Counted from the first letter of the stretch, positions 23,737 to 34,565 are shown. The stretch is DNA of 64,000 nucleotides from Symbiodinium natans (GCA_905221605.1 CAJNDS010002781.1:1-64000); one strand, 5' to 3'. Made by a program: numbers and translations. Notes: a model not told the origin generated them from the letters alone.

Positions 23737-23737
23737 T

Positions 23738-23962
23738 TGACCAGGTTCTGGGCAAAAGAAGGTGTGAGATCTTCCCTGCAACTGGCCCATGCATGCTGCA
23801 GCCTGATTAAGGCAGAAGACTTGTCGAGATCATGCCACCTTGAATTTTCTTTTCGAAGCACAAGCTTCCGCCGGCAGGCTTCTGCGAAGATATTTGGGCC
23901 AGTACTACGAGCCTCCGCCTCCACGGACCCTTCCACGGAGCTGTTTTTTGATTCTGCTTCCG
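23738..23962 (-). CDS. Unknown coding-like exon
   Basis: The frame reads GSFAEAESKNSSVEGSVEAE, ACRRKLVLRKENSRWHDLDK and ALIRLQHAWASCREDLTPSF, ending near AQNL at a possible donor CTG/GTCAAC (about 23744). A six-copy-family MITE starts immediately downstream (23620-23736), consistent with it lying in the following intron. No family recognised. Confidence 0.38.
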
Positions 23963-24683
23963 CAAAACTTCCGTGAGAGAGGCAGTAGTCTTGTCAGTCT
24001 TGTCAATCCTCTGCTTTGGGTTGGGGCCTTACTGCCTTCAAGTCCGCTCTTTGTAAAACGAGGTTCTGTTTGGGAAATTGGGGAGAAGAGTTCCGGGTTC
24101 GTGGTTGAAGGGCTATGGCGTAGGTTTGAGGGCTTTTGGATTTTGAGGAGCTGTGGTGTCGGTTTGCTCACTGACCTGCAAGACCTGCAAGGTCTGGCAG
24201 GTTCAGACCTCAAACTTCAGTACTGCGTCAGACAGCATGGGTCTGGGGTATGCCTGCCCGCAAACACTCCCGTCGCTTCCGTGCAGCTTACGCGCTGCTT
24301 CCACGAAATCCGTGGATAAAACTGGGAAGTGCTCCAGACAAGGGTCAACAATCAAACCCAAAATTTTGGAACGAGCTTAAAGCATCTTAGAACTGGGGTT
24401 CGAAAGCACATGTCAGTGCATGTGGGTTGGGCATTGCAGGGTGGAAGTGAAACAAGTGTATGTGTTTGCGGGCTACTTACCTGCCACTCCTGGTTGACAT
24501 TATGTTGCTCCCCCTCTCATTCCACTGCCCACGATTCTGCGGAGTTTCAAAATTTCCTTCAGCGACCCCTAGTGCATGATAAGGTTACGCGGAATAATGT
24601 GGAGCTCATGGGCCGTGGAATCCGGAATCGAAAAGGCACAGGCTCATGAATCAGAAGGCCTGGAGTCCTTAGGCCCTCAAGCT

Positions 24684-25121
24684 TCAAGGCTTGGCCAGAT
24701 TTCCAACTTCAGATTCATAAATTTGTTGGAGCCGAGCTTGATATGATCCTGTTACAAGTTGCTTACGAAACAAGGCCCCAAACAATTTTCCAGTGGAGTA
24801 GTAGCCCACGAGCTGCCATCGGGCACTGTAGGGTAATGTTTGGGTGGTCCGGATGAATCTGCAGCCCCACCCCTCCGAAACCGGGAGCAACTCAAATGCG
24901 GGCTCCGTCCACCCAGATTCCTAACGGCATTTTGAAGTCTACTAGACTCCTAACGGTACTTTGAGCTCTACTAGCTTCCTTACCTGAAGCTACGCCCCTA
25001 AACCCTAAACCCTAAAGCCTAAACCTTAAACCCCAAACCCCTAAACCTCTACACCTCGTATCCATGCCACCTTCTCTGGAATTGGAGCATCGTAGATCTC
25101 CTCACCAACTGCGCGGCCTAC
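24684..25121 (-). CDS. Unknown gene, two 3' exons; possible SRPBCC/START-like fold
   Basis: Exon 25121-25055 lies between a clear TGTTGTCTTTCAG acceptor and a GAG/GTGTAG donor and reads GRAVGEEIYDAPIPEKVAWI. The terminal segment (about 24925-24684) reads FELLPVSEGWGCRF, RTTQTLPYSARWQLVGYYST and GALFRKQLVTGSYQARLQQI before TGA. The first resembles the opening strand of SRPBCC proteins (APxxKVW) and the last resembles their closing helix, but about 60 residues that should lie between are missing, so this is a weak suggestion. The intron between them opens with degenerate TTTAGGG repeats and then a duplicated 31-bp block, and the reading phase across it was not resolved. Confidence 0.4.
24905..24967. 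repeat. Tandem 31-bp duplication in an intron
   Basis: On the minus strand CTAGTAGAGCTCAAAGTACC and CTAGTAGACTTCAAAATGCC, each followed by GTTAGGARTCT, stand side by side before the terminal exon of the 24.7 kb gene. Confidence 0.8.
24998..25047. repeat. Degenerate telomere tract at an intron donor
   Basis: Seven variable CCCTAAA units (CCTAAAGCCTAAACCTTAAA and so on) on the plus strand. On the transcript strand the TTTAGGG form begins seven bases after the GAG/GTGTAG donor of exon 25121-25055. Confidence 0.85.
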
Positions 25122-25401
25122 CTGAAAGACAACACCGTGAACTGCTGCAACAATGTAGTTCCTTTTTGGGCTGGGTATAGGGGATTCTGATTCTGGTATC
25201 CTGCCCCAAAACGGTACTACGTAGAAGCCTTTGGGTAGGTTTAGAGCGGGTTTCCAGCATGATTTGCTTGCAGAATCGGTTGTGAAGTGTAGTCGGACAG
25301 GTTTCTGCACGATTGCCAAGTGTTCAGACATGTCGAGCAAATGCTTGCTGTACCGACAAAGGTGTGGTTCTCAGAAGATGGCTTGCGGATCTGGATTGTG
25401 G

Positions 25402-25755
25402 TCACAAATAGCTGTTTCTGGGTTCCGGGCCGCCTGCGGCTATGACAATTGCGCCGTGCGGCATTCGCAGCTTCAGACTGCGGGGGATCTGCAGGACTGG
25501 TGCCATAGTCTTCTCCATAGCCAAAGCCTGTGCAGTCAAGCTTGAGTGCGCGACATTGTACTCTTGACAAACTTTAAGCTTCTTCGGCGATCCTTGCTTA
25601 GCAAGATGATGGAGCATGACGAAAATGTGAGCACAAACTCCGAAAATAGGCTCGAGGTCTCGAGGTCTCCAGGACACAACTGCTTCGAGCTGGTGGCGAC
25701 GGCATGCCGGGCACACCGACAGAGCGCCAGTTCTGAGATGTGATGGGCCAAGCAC
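25402..25755 (-). CDS. Unknown coding-like exon upstream of the 24.7-25.1 kb exons
   Basis: A frame open for 117 codons contains HIFVMLHHLAKQGSPKKLKV, CQEYNVAHSSLTAQALAMEK and APVLQIPRSLKLRMPHGAIV. Strand and order fit it being a 5' exon of the gene that ends at 24684. Exon borders are not fixed. The opposite strand is also partly open, so this is weak. Confidence 0.35.
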   Translation of the reverse strand: MLGPSHLRTGALSVCPACRRHQLEAVVSWRPRDLEPIFGVCAHIFVMLHHLAKQGSPKKLKVCQEYNVAHSSLTAQALAMEKTMAPVLQIPRSLKLRMPHGAIVIAAGGPEPRNSYL

Positions 25756-26596
25756 GAGCAGCTCGATTTCGAGGATGGCGACGACGACACGCCGAGTTTA
25801 TAGACATCACATGTCTAGCAGCAGAGTTTTGGTCAACCGTTTTTCGCGCCGAGCTCCGCAACTCTGAGTCAATGAATTTTGCTCGCGGAGGCGTGGAAGC
25901 CTCGACGCAACGGTCCAGAAACAAGTGACGATCGACGATTGCAAGAATGGTTACGACACGCCGGATGCGACTGTTGAGCTACAGTTCAAAATCCACGATA
26001 CTAGTAGCGAAGACCATGCAGGCCATGACACGCTGGGCACACTAAGCCCAAAAAACGCTTGTTCGAGGTAAACTTGCAAGGCAACCTACCGCCTACCGCG
26101 CACATAGTGCAGCGCTGATTCCTCCGGCCACGCCTCCGGCACTAAACGCTATCAAATGAAAGGAATGGAAGAGAATAGGCCTCGAAAGTCATCCAATGTC
26201 ATGCCACGAGCACAGCTTGTGTTAGTTTCATGTACCACATAGAAGAACAACCGATGATCGGCGCAATTGCAAATGTAATCAGTCGCTCACATACCATCAA
26301 TCATCGGCAATGTGTTGGTGGAAAAACAACCTCAAGCAATGTTTGTGGGAAGACACTTAAACATTCATGGAACGGCAAAAACAGCAAGAAAAACAACAAT
26401 CATGTGATTCTCGCCATTTCTGCCTGTTCCTGAGTGTAACCCCCAAAAAGCCCTGCCACAGTAGTCACAAGCCGAAAGGAGAAACCGGACACTCCAGCCC
26501 ACTCCGACTCTCGGAATTCGGCCTCCGGTCCATTGGTCAATTGGCCGCATCACTGCAGCAGTTCGGGCAGCATTAAACCTTGGCTCGCTTGAGCTA

Positions 26597-26651
26597 GGTT
26601 TAGGGTTTGGGGCTTAGGGCTTGGGGCTTGGGGTTTGGGGTTTGGGGTTCA
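26597..26651. repeat. Degenerate TTTAGGG/TTTGGGG/CTTAGGG tract
   Basis: About eight units, mostly variant, G-rich on the plus strand; no gene recognised nearby. Confidence 0.88.
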
Positions 26652-27083
26652 GGGTGCACTGCGGGCTTCTGCAGCTTCAGAGTCGTTAGGGGCGCTGGTC
26701 CAAAAACTGAGGCAGTGCTTCTTGCTGATTGTTGGACTTAAGGACAAGGACCAGCCCACACGGGTTCCCCAAGCCATGCCATGTGTCAACCCTACGGGGG
26801 TTCTAAAGTTCAAGTGCGGCACGGCAACTTGACCCACGCCCTTGATACTTAATGACCATGGGACTCAAGCTAAAGCCTGCAGAGTTGAACTCCAAGATAC
26901 ATCGTTTAAGTCACCAAACTACACGCCATCTAGGGCACTTTCGCCAGGTGGCATGTCCGCGATGACCATCTGAGAGCGTGGACTTTCGGCTCCTGTCGAC
27001 TACAAGGCGGACAGCTGATCGGCGGACGGCTGGCTTCGGCTGAACTCTGTCCCTCTGGTTACAAGTTACTCTGCTCCCTGCTT

Positions 27084-27106
27084 AGGTTTAGGGTTTAGGG
27101 TTTAGG
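27084..27106. repeat. Short TTTAGGG tract
   Basis: Three units, G-rich on the plus strand, 118 bp before the opposed C-rich tract at 27224. Confidence 0.93.
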
Positions 27107-27223
27107 GGGAGGGCAGAATCCAGATTGGCGGAGCCACCCGCAACTGCAAGCTGCAAGCTCTCTGGTAAAACAATGGAGGAGCATAGGTAGACTTAGGTAG
27201 GCAAGATGACAACAATCAAAAGA

Positions 27224-27495
27224 AACCCTAAACCCTAAACCATAAACCCTAAACCCTAAACCCTAAACCCTAAACCCTAAACCTTAAACCCTAAACCCTG
27301 AAAGCCTTCAAACGTCCACAAACCGTGGACAGCTCCAAACCCCTCAGCGCCTACGGCCGCAACGACGGCCGCCTGGGAAGCCACGCTCAGGCCCGCAGCC
27401 GCAGCGCTCCTCTGCTTCCAGGAAGCTAGGGTTTAGGGTTTAGGGTTTAGGGTTTAGGGTTTAGGGTTTAGGGTTTAGGGTTTAGGGTTTAGGGT
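27224..27495. repeat. Opposed telomere tracts flanking a possible exon
   Basis: 27224-27299 is CCCTAAA (about eleven units, three variant) and 27428-27495 is TTTAGGG (nearly ten units). The GC-rich segment between ends its C-rich side with CCGTGGACAG and could be a plus-strand exon of the gene ending at 27945. Confidence 0.95.
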
Positions 27496-27580
27496 GAGCT
27501 GTAGTAAGAGAACCACTGTGCCATGCTGGGTTCCGGGGGATTGGCTACCGCAACCTGAAATGTCTTAACTGTTTCTGCAG

Positions 27581-27945
27581 CCATACAGAGCCAAGGAGGG
27601 CCCTGCATTCAACGTCTTCTTCGTCTTCTTTTTCTTCATCTTCGTCTTCGTCTTCATCTTCATCATATTCTTCCTCTTGTTATTCTTCGTCTTCGTCTTC
27701 GTCTTCGTCTTCGTCTTCGTCTTCGTCTTCGTCTTCTTCTTCTTCTTCTTCTTCTTCTTCTTCTTCTTCTTCTTCTTCTTCTGCTCCCTGATGTCCTTGC
27801 CACTGCCGACAGTGGTGCAGCTCCCGAAGCGCCTGGTGACAAGTTCAGAAGCCAGGAATCGGCATTGGGTCTTACAGCGCAGTGTGTTGACGGGATAATG
27901 AGGGCTTCCGGGGACGTTGACTTTGCAGCCCTGGATGTGGCTTAG
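27581..27945 (+). CDS. Unknown gene, micro-exon plus terminal exon around a (CTT)n intron
   Basis: Exon 27581-27613 follows ACTGTTTCTGCAG and is 33 bases. Exon 27813-27945 follows CACTGCCGACAG and reads GAAPEAPGDKFRSQESALGL, AQCVDGIMRASGDVDFAALD and VA with TAG. The join is in phase (AC+T). The 199-bp intron is almost wholly (CTT)n and related triplets, so the microsatellite serves as the polypyrimidine tract. An earlier exon may lie at 27335-27424, between a C-rich and a G-rich telomere tract. Family not recognised. Confidence 0.45.
27620..27782. repeat. (CTT)n / (CGTCTT)n microsatellite in an intron
   Basis: CTT, CATCTT and CGTCTT units for 160 bp with a pure CTT run at the end, directly upstream of the acceptor at 27811. 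Confidence 0.95.
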
Positions 27946-28049
27946 GTGTCGGCTGCCTTTGGGATGTTGTTCTCTTGTCGCACAAGGGGGCAGTTTACAA
28001 ATCCAGGAATACCCGAACAAGAACACCTCCCCTCATGTCACATGTCACA

Positions 28050-28118
28050 CATATATACGCATGTATACATACATACATACATACATACATACATACATAC
28101 ATGTGTATATATATATAT
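28050..28118. repeat. (ATAC)n with TA run
   Basis: A TA/GC-spaced run, about ten ATAC units, and then a TA run. Simple sequence with no gene. Confidence 0.95.
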
Positions 28119-28249
28119 TTTATCTGTATGGGCCTCCGATGGCTGCTCGTGTCGCGCTTGCAGCGGCCATCGCCACCTCCAGTGTGTTCTTCTTGGAATG
28201 CTGGAGTCTGGGCTTCTGGTTTGGGGTGCTTGGGGCTGAGCTCTTATTT

Positions 28250-28342
28250 TTGGGGGTTTCCGAAAATAGGGGCTACCCTTTTTGGGGGTCCTTTTATACA
28301 AGGGGTACCCGGGAAATACCAATTTTTGGGAGGCCATTACAT
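28250..28342 (+). mobile_element. Six-copy MITE-like family, copy 6 (divergent)
   Basis: GGGGGTTTCCGAAAATAGGG then GCTACCCTTTTTGGGGGTCC; the right half is diverged but ends TTTTTGGGAGGCC as an inverted match. Confidence 0.72.
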
Positions 28343-28382
28343 TCCAAACGCGAGCCCCAAAACCGGTGGCTTATGAAAAAAA

Positions 28383-28411
28383 GCGCGCGCGCGCGCGCGC
28401 GCGCGCGCGTT
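28383..28411. repeat. (GC)n run
   Basis: About fourteen alternating CG dinucleotides, a sequence class able to adopt Z-DNA. Confidence 0.95.
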
Positions 28412-28957
28412 TTCAAGCGAAGGTACGCGATCTGCCCTTTAGGCCAACATTGAAAAAAGGCCCCATCAATGGCTTTGGATGTAGGGTTTCTCATAGCCTT
28501 TGTAGGCATAGAAAGGTTCTTGAGTTGATTGCTTGCAACGCGAAGTTGCGCTAGCATCCTGCCTGCTGCCCACTGAGGTTGGCCTCCGCAGAAGCAGAAA
28601 CGACAGCGGCCACCTTGTCATCCAAACACCAAGCACTTCGGGGGTGGAAACCAAAAGCAACTGTGGGTTGTTTCATTCGGTCAGCGTATGCTGGTGCTCA
28701 CTGCCCACTTTGGCCATGCTGCATCCTTTTAGGAAAAGATCCAGGGATACCTACAAACCCCGGCTCGATCAGGTTCGATATTATGGCATATGAGCCATAT
28801 GAGGCACCTTTGCTTTTAATATCTAAAACGAGTAAGCACGTGAGTCTGATGACGTAGTATATAGCAAAGCCTAGCTCTAGGCGACCGCGGGCCCGTCGTC
28901 ATGCTGTCACTTCACCAGTGTCATTTTTCACCAGTTGCCCTCACTCCGAACACAAAA

Positions 28958-29070
28958 CCCTAAACCCCAAACCCTAAACCCCAAGCCCCAAACCCTAACC
29001 ACTAAAACCTAAACCCTACACCCTAAACCTAAAACCCCTAAACTAGGCCCTAAACCCTAAACCCTAAACC
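28958..29070. repeat. Degenerate CCCTAAA tract
   Basis: About fifteen units of which roughly half are variant (CCCCAAA, CCACTAAAA, CCTACA); an older tract than those at 22.7 or 31.7 kb. Confidence 0.93.
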
Positions 29071-29207
29071 TCAGCACGCCTGGCGGCTGGTGGGAACAAA
29101 TAACTTCAGGTGGCACCTTCTCCGCCGTGGACAGCTCGGGTCTGCTGGCATTGCTGGCGGCCCTCATGACGTTCAATACCGCAACGTAGTTCCTGAACAG
29201 GGTGTAA

Positions 29208-29300
29208 GGTTTAGGGTTTTTTCCACACCTTCGGTGTGGGGGTTGATCGATTTTAAATTCAACTCTGCTCCTCGCCCGGAACTCTTCTCCTCGCCCGGTC
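29208..29300 (+). repeat. Family-4 dispersed repeat
   Basis: Core CACACCTTCGGTGTGGGGGT, then GATTTTAAATTCAACTCTGC and two CTCCTCGCCCGG units. Related copies lie at 49158-49240 and, reversed, near 150-235. Confidence 0.72.
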
Positions 29301-29655
29301 TACTCCTAGAGACTCCCTGGAGTGGCCAACCCTCGAGACTTTCTGGAGTGCCCAACCTGAGGGAGAGTGCCGAACCCAGACTCCCTGAAGTGCCCAACCC
29401 CAGAAACCCCAAAAAACTCCCCGGTGTGCCCAACCTGAAGTGCCCAACCTGAAGTGCCCAACCTGAAGTGCCCAACCCCAGAGACTCCATGGAGTCCCAA
29501 CTTCAGAGACTCTGGAGTGACCAACCAGAAAGAGTCTGGAGCGTGCCCCCCTGAACTGCCCAACCCCAGAGACTCCTGAAAATGCCCAACCCCAGAAAGT
29601 CCCTGCAGTGCCCAACCCCAGAGACCCCTGGAGTGCACAACCCCAGAGACCCTGA
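29300..29655. repeat. Minisatellite of AGTGCCCAACC-containing units
   Basis: Imperfect units of about 12 to 36 bp, built from GAGACTCCCTGGAGTGCCC and TGAAGTGCCCAACC blocks. They start directly after a family-4 dispersed repeat. The open frames on the minus strand here are repeat translations. Confidence 0.88.
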
Positions 29656-29900
29656 GTGTTAAGGTGGGGATGTTGGAAGTAAAATAATGTTTGGGGGGGG
29701 GGGTTTAGGGTTTAGGGGTTTAGGGGCTTCAGGTTCATCGCTCTCACTCTAAATCAGGATCTCTACTAAGAACTGCCCTCCATGAAATGTTTTCCGGTTT
29801 CAGTCTTCGTGGCAAGATCTGCGGTCAATGATTTATCACACGCGTTGCGCAAACAGCTGAGAGAAGCTTCGGGCATTCAAATGTCTTCACTCAAAGTGAA

Positions 29901-30108
29901 GGGTTTAGGGTTTAGTGTTTAGGGTTTAGGGTTTAGGGTTTAGGGTTTAGGGTTTAGGGTTTAGGGTTTAGGGTTTAGGGTTTAGGGTTTAGGGTTTAGG
30001 GTTTAGGGTTTAGGGTTTAGGGTTTAGGGTTTAGGGTGTAGGGTGTAGGGTGTAGGGTTTAGGGTTTAGGGTTTAGGGTTTAGGTTTAGGGCTTAATTAG
30101 GGTTTAGC
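29901..30108. repeat. Longest TTTAGGG tract in the window
   Basis: About 29 units, mostly perfect, with three consecutive TGTAGGG units near 30040-30060 showing local spread of a variant. Confidence 0.97.
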
Positions 30109-30309
30109 CGCAAATCTCGAAATATGTTCAAATCCAAGGTGTCCGACAGCCCCTGTTCCAGCCATTCTCTCAAAAGACCCTGTCAACGAGAATCCCTAGA
30201 GCAAGGACAACTTCAATCATCCGAAATCCCATCAAAGAAGAAACTGCAAAACGTGCCGCGGCCCTTTGGGCCTGTGGTCGACTGTGGCCAAAGCAGCTTT
30301 TATCCTGGC

Positions 30310-30447
30310 AACCTGGGAGCAATAGGGGGTAGGATTAGAGGGTCCCTTAGAGGATATAGACCCTCTGAATAAGGTCCGTGTTTAAGAGAGCCAGAAGAGG
30401 GTTAAGAAGGGCTCCCTGTTAAGGGCCCCCCCTTATCCTACCCAGGA
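30310..30447. mobile_element. MITE, family 2, first copy
   Basis: Inverted ends GGGGGTAGGATTAGAGGGTC and (reverse) GGGTAGGATAAGGGGGGGCC. The core GACCCTCTGAATAAGGTCC and GAGAGCCAGAAGAGGGTTAA are shared with 54157-54285. No frame. Confidence 0.85.
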
Positions 30448-30786
30448 AGGCTTATATACAGGGTTCTTGCGGCTTTCCAAACGTCAGAACACGCAAGCCT
30501 TGACGATGACGCAAGACCCACAACCTAACTTGCGCACAGGCACTGCCGTGGAAACAAGCCACCCAAAAGAATAGGTATTCCTCTTATGGTACTGCCTGCT
30601 TTGCCCTCCCCCCTACACCCTCCAGTCTGACCTTAACACTCTTCAGAGCCGGGGCTGTGTTTGAAGTGCGCGTCTGCGTATCGGATTCCGCATGCTCATC
30701 GCTGCTGTGTTTGCTAACATTTTAGAGCCATGCCTAGGTCTCCAAGAACGGCAAGCGATGCCTCTTGTGGAACATGAGGGACGTCT

Positions 30787-30894
30787 TGCGATGTTCCCCC
30801 TTATACTAACAGTCCTCAATCGGGATTATAATAGGGGGTACTATAATCATCTAGAATACCTACTAAGGACTGTTAGCAAAAGGGGGAACATCCC
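30787..30894. mobile_element. MITE, family 1, second copy
   Basis: GATGTTCCCCCTTATACTAA at the left and AAAAGGGGGAACATCCC at the right, with interior CAGTCCTCAATCGGGATTAT matching copy 50032. Flanks GACGTCTT and AAGAGACGTC suggest the inverted repeat extends further here. Confidence 0.85.
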
Positions 30895-31269
30895 AAGAGA
30901 CGTCTCTTAAAGAGCCGAGTCTGGAAGTGTGACGGTGTGGCGATGAGAGTGCGCATGCAGGGACTCTTGCGGAGGGGATGCTGGGAGCAAAAGCAAGAAC
31001 CCATTGCGATGGGAGGACGGACTGTCAAACTTGGAAGGGGGTCCCTGGCGTTGCCCAGACTCCTGATACGCATGAACACGCCCTCAGAAAAAACCAAGGG
31101 GCATCCGCAAGAGCGCATGGAACCAAGCCCAATGACTCCTGAAGCCCTTTGCCCCGTTGTGTCCCCGCGCCTGCTTCACTGATAGTCCGGTAGACCGGGC
31201 GGCTGCAAGGATCGAGTCCATGAGGCTCCCAGACGCCAAGGACTTCGCAGGGTTTCGAGGTATCTTGCT

Positions 31270-31318
31270 TAGGGTTTTAGGGTTTTCGGGTTTTCGGGTC
31301 TTAGGGTTTTAGGGTTTT
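31270..31318. repeat. Variant tract of TTTTAGGG/TTTTCGGG octamers
   Basis: Six units with four T residues (GGGTTTTAGGG, GGGTTTTCGGG), an eight-base relative of the usual heptamer. Confidence 0.9.
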
Positions 31319-31693
31319 CAGTCGGAAGTTGGAAGTCGTTCAGGGGAATGGTCTTTGGGATCGGAGGGCTTAGGATGTGCAAGATGTGTTGTGAAGGTTT
31401 TTTCCAAGTGGTTCTGGGCTTTTTTTTACTCCTGCACAGCTGGGGCGAATCCACGGTTCTGGGCTTGTTATCGGAGGTTGAGGATCAGAGAGTCGTTGCC
31501 TGGAGTGTCTGAGGGAGGTGCGTGGGGTTGCTGGCTTGGAGATTCAGGACTTGAGGGTGGCGATCTTTCACAGCCCCCGGCAAGCACAAGTGATTGGATT
31601 CAGGAGCTTAGGCCCTCAGGTTATTTGGGATCTTCCGGCTCTCACAAGCAATTCTCTTGGAGGGGGAGTGACGGAATGGGGACTGCTTCTTGT

Positions 31694-31823
31694 TAGGTTT
31701 AGGGTTTAGGGTTTAGGGTTTAGGGTTTAGGGTTTAGGGTTTAGGGTTTAGGGTTTAGGGTTTAGGGTTTAGGGTTTAGGGTTTAGGGTTTAGGGTTTAG
31801 GGCTCAGGGCTTAGGGCTTTGTG
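31694..31823. repeat. Long TTTAGGG tract
   Basis: About eighteen units, perfect until two CTTAGGG/CTCAGGG variants at the distal end. Confidence 0.97.
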
Positions 31824-32492
31824 CTCATGAAGCCTTCAGCTTCCGAGGGTTCTGAGGCCTGCAACGTGTCGGCCGTCGTTGCCGTGGAAGCCCGCGCAGC
31901 GGCATCCATGACACCCACGGTTTCATTCACGCTGAGATGCCTGGGGCTATGGCATGGAAGCCATGGCGCTATACAGCACCTTTCTGAGCATTAGATTTGA
32001 CCAAACAAAGAAAGCCTGAATGCGAAGCCTGCGCGGACTTTTACGCTCCAAGGTCCAGGTACCAAAACCCTGAAAAGCCTCGGCTTACGACTTACGACTC
32101 CAGCATTGCAATGCACGGAACGGCATTTGGGGAGGTTGTTGCCGAGAGTTTCTACACCTCGCACAACAAAATACGTCCGAACGTGTCCGAACTCATCTCG
32201 ACCCAGAGCCGCCATCACAGCCACAGAACACAAACCAAACAACAACAGCCGAACATCCACACCATCTGACCGAACCAAAAAAAAAGCGGTCATAATCTGC
32301 TGTGCAGGACTTGAAATGTATTCGCCCCCAACATGGACTAACCGTGACTGACCCCACTCCACGTCTCGAGTGCTGCCGGCTGGCAGCTCCAAGGCAGTGC
32401 GGGCCAAGGCCGACGCTACGGCGTCGTCGTCGCGCGCCTGATGCTCAGTTTGTTCAAGGCTGAAAGCTTGGAGGGCACAGAATTCCCGGTTG

Positions 32493-32545
32493 TCGGGTTT
32501 TGGGTTTCGGGTTTCAGGGTTCAGGGTTAAGGGCTGACGGTTTAG
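32493..32545. repeat. Highly degenerate telomere-like tract
   Basis: Units such as TTTTGGG, TTTCGGG, TTTCAGGG and TTAAGGG; recognisable only by periodicity. Confidence 0.75.
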
Positions 32546-33861
32546 GATTTAGAAGTACGCGGATATTGTCGCCGCAGCCCCCTGTGCAGACATCGGTGTG
32601 TATGCAAGTACTCGCCCTTGCTCAACATTCCAAGATCCGAGTACAAGGCTTGTAGAGCTCTACTTTTCCTAACTGGGCCCTCTGCTTTGTACAGACATGC
32701 GAGGGCTAGCACAACGCTGGTCCGAAACAGTTGCCATGTCCCAAAACCAGAAGTCGAAGCCCCATCAAAACGTCGCTATACCTCAATGCAAGAAGACGTG
32801 ACCGTGGATGCCTCTCGTAAAGAGGGTCCATATAAATCGTCAAACCAACCTCTGCTCTGCAATACTGCCAAACATGCACAGAGCTGATCGAGCTAAGCCG
32901 GTTAATTTCAATTCTCCCCCTAAGTACACAAAATGCTTCTTGCAACCCTTTTCTTTCTCAAGGCTGCAGGCTGTCACTGGATGCCTGCGAAGCTCTGGCA
33001 GCGGTCAAAGCATCCTCCACAGTGACAGTCCTCGCATCTGCAAGCGAGCCCTAACCACACCCTAAGCCTTCAACCCTAAGCCCGCCATGAACCGGGTAAG
33101 GGATCAACGGAGATCAAATAAGGATCAACAAGAATCAGAACCCTGAGGTCAAAAGCAAAGAATCGAAACAGGGATCACAAAAAAACCTACAGGTCTTGCT
33201 TCGCAAGGGCGCCAAATACTGATACCTAAAGAATTTCTACCCTCGGCCGGAACTTCCCCCCTTTTTCGAAGGCTCCAAATACCATGCAACTTCAGAGTTC
33301 TTCTTCCTCGAAAGCTCAATATACTGCATTTTCTGCCTCTTCACAAGCTACAGAGCCGGTACGCCTACAGCATTTCTACCTACTTACAGGCTGGAAATTT
33401 CGCCAAATTTCGGCTTGGCTTGTAGTGGAGAGTTGCAACGGTGTACTTTGAAAGCACGGTTTACTCGGCGCTGTCTCCAACATCTGCATGATGTGGTTGG
33501 TGATTTTGCTTGGCAAGTAAAACATATGGCTTAGGTTTTGTCTTGGCATTGTCATGGTTTGGCTTTGGGACGGGGCGGGCGCGCTCATTTACAAACAGTG
33601 TCAAAATCGCTGTTTACTTTGCTAGTGAATTCGCCAATGTGATAAGCATTGAAAAGGATTCCTTCCCTCCATCCTTATGCTGGCTTTAGCTGAACCTTGT
33701 TCAGGTTGGGGCTCAAGCCTGTGACTGGGCAGGCATGCAGAAATGCAGTCATTTACCACATCTGGATTCTGTGCTGTATTTTGTGAATACGCAGACATGC
33801 TGTAATGTTTTGCTGTATTTTGCCATCGTTTGGGCCCTTGCCGGCAGAGTTGAGCCTTCCT

Positions 33862-33948
33862 TGCTCCCCTCCCTTCCCTTCCCTTTGCTTCCTTTCCCGT
33901 CCCTGCCCGTTCCGTCCGGTCCCATCCCGTCCCGTCCCTTCCCCACTA
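33862..33948. repeat. Polypyrimidine tract of CCCTT/CCCGT pentamers
   Basis: Almost uninterrupted pyrimidines with CCCTT units shifting to CCCGTTCCGT and CCCGTCCCGT. Capable of triplex formation; no gene. Confidence 0.85.
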
Positions 33949-34565
33949 GAAAATTTTGAGATTTTTTGATGCTTACTTGATTTGTTTTTGATCCTTATTA
34001 AGGGTGGAAAAGGGCGGGATACCATGGAGGGGTGGGGGCAGGGAGGGAGGTACCAGCCCTGGATCGTAGATTTCGACACTCACCATCGCTCACCAGTCCC
34101 TCTTGGCGCACTCACCGAAACCAGACTATGAACCCTACTTCGCGCTCGCCCACTCACCCGCAAGCAGCACATCCAGCATTCCAAGGCCGGGTTTAAACAC
34201 AAACCTTTCACAAAAGTCCTCAACACCCAAGGCAAGTCACACCCTCATCCCTAAACCCCAAACCTTATAAACCCTATACATGAGCTCGCCCACATTCTTG
34301 CCTCCTTGTGGAGGGTCGTGTGGCATTCGCCGCCTGCAGCATCCATGCCGGCTCCTGCGATGGCTTGTTGGATGAACCAGGCACGCATGGAAATTTCGGG
34401 GTGGCTTAAGGCTGCGAAGGCACCTCATGTTTAGGGCCTTTAGGGTGTGGGATGAATCTCAAGAATCTACCTCAAGATGTTCTGGGTTCGATGAGCCATT
34501 CATCACGGAAACGCACCACTAGCATGACACATTCTCATCCAAAGAACCCAGGCCTAAAACCCAAA

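Larger units (their letters stand above)
25756..27223. other. Unassigned sequence
   Basis: No supported gene; two G-rich telomere tracts near its end. The frames of about 60 to 110 codons here have no coding character that I could identify. Confidence 0.5.

Noticed and set aside
27565-28026. Lysine-rich 153-codon minus frame
   Set aside because: Product of (CTT)n on the opposite strand; the plus-strand exon after the tract is more protein-like.
29901-30108. True chromosome end
   Set aside because: Unique sequence and further tracts continue on both sides, so this is an internal tract.
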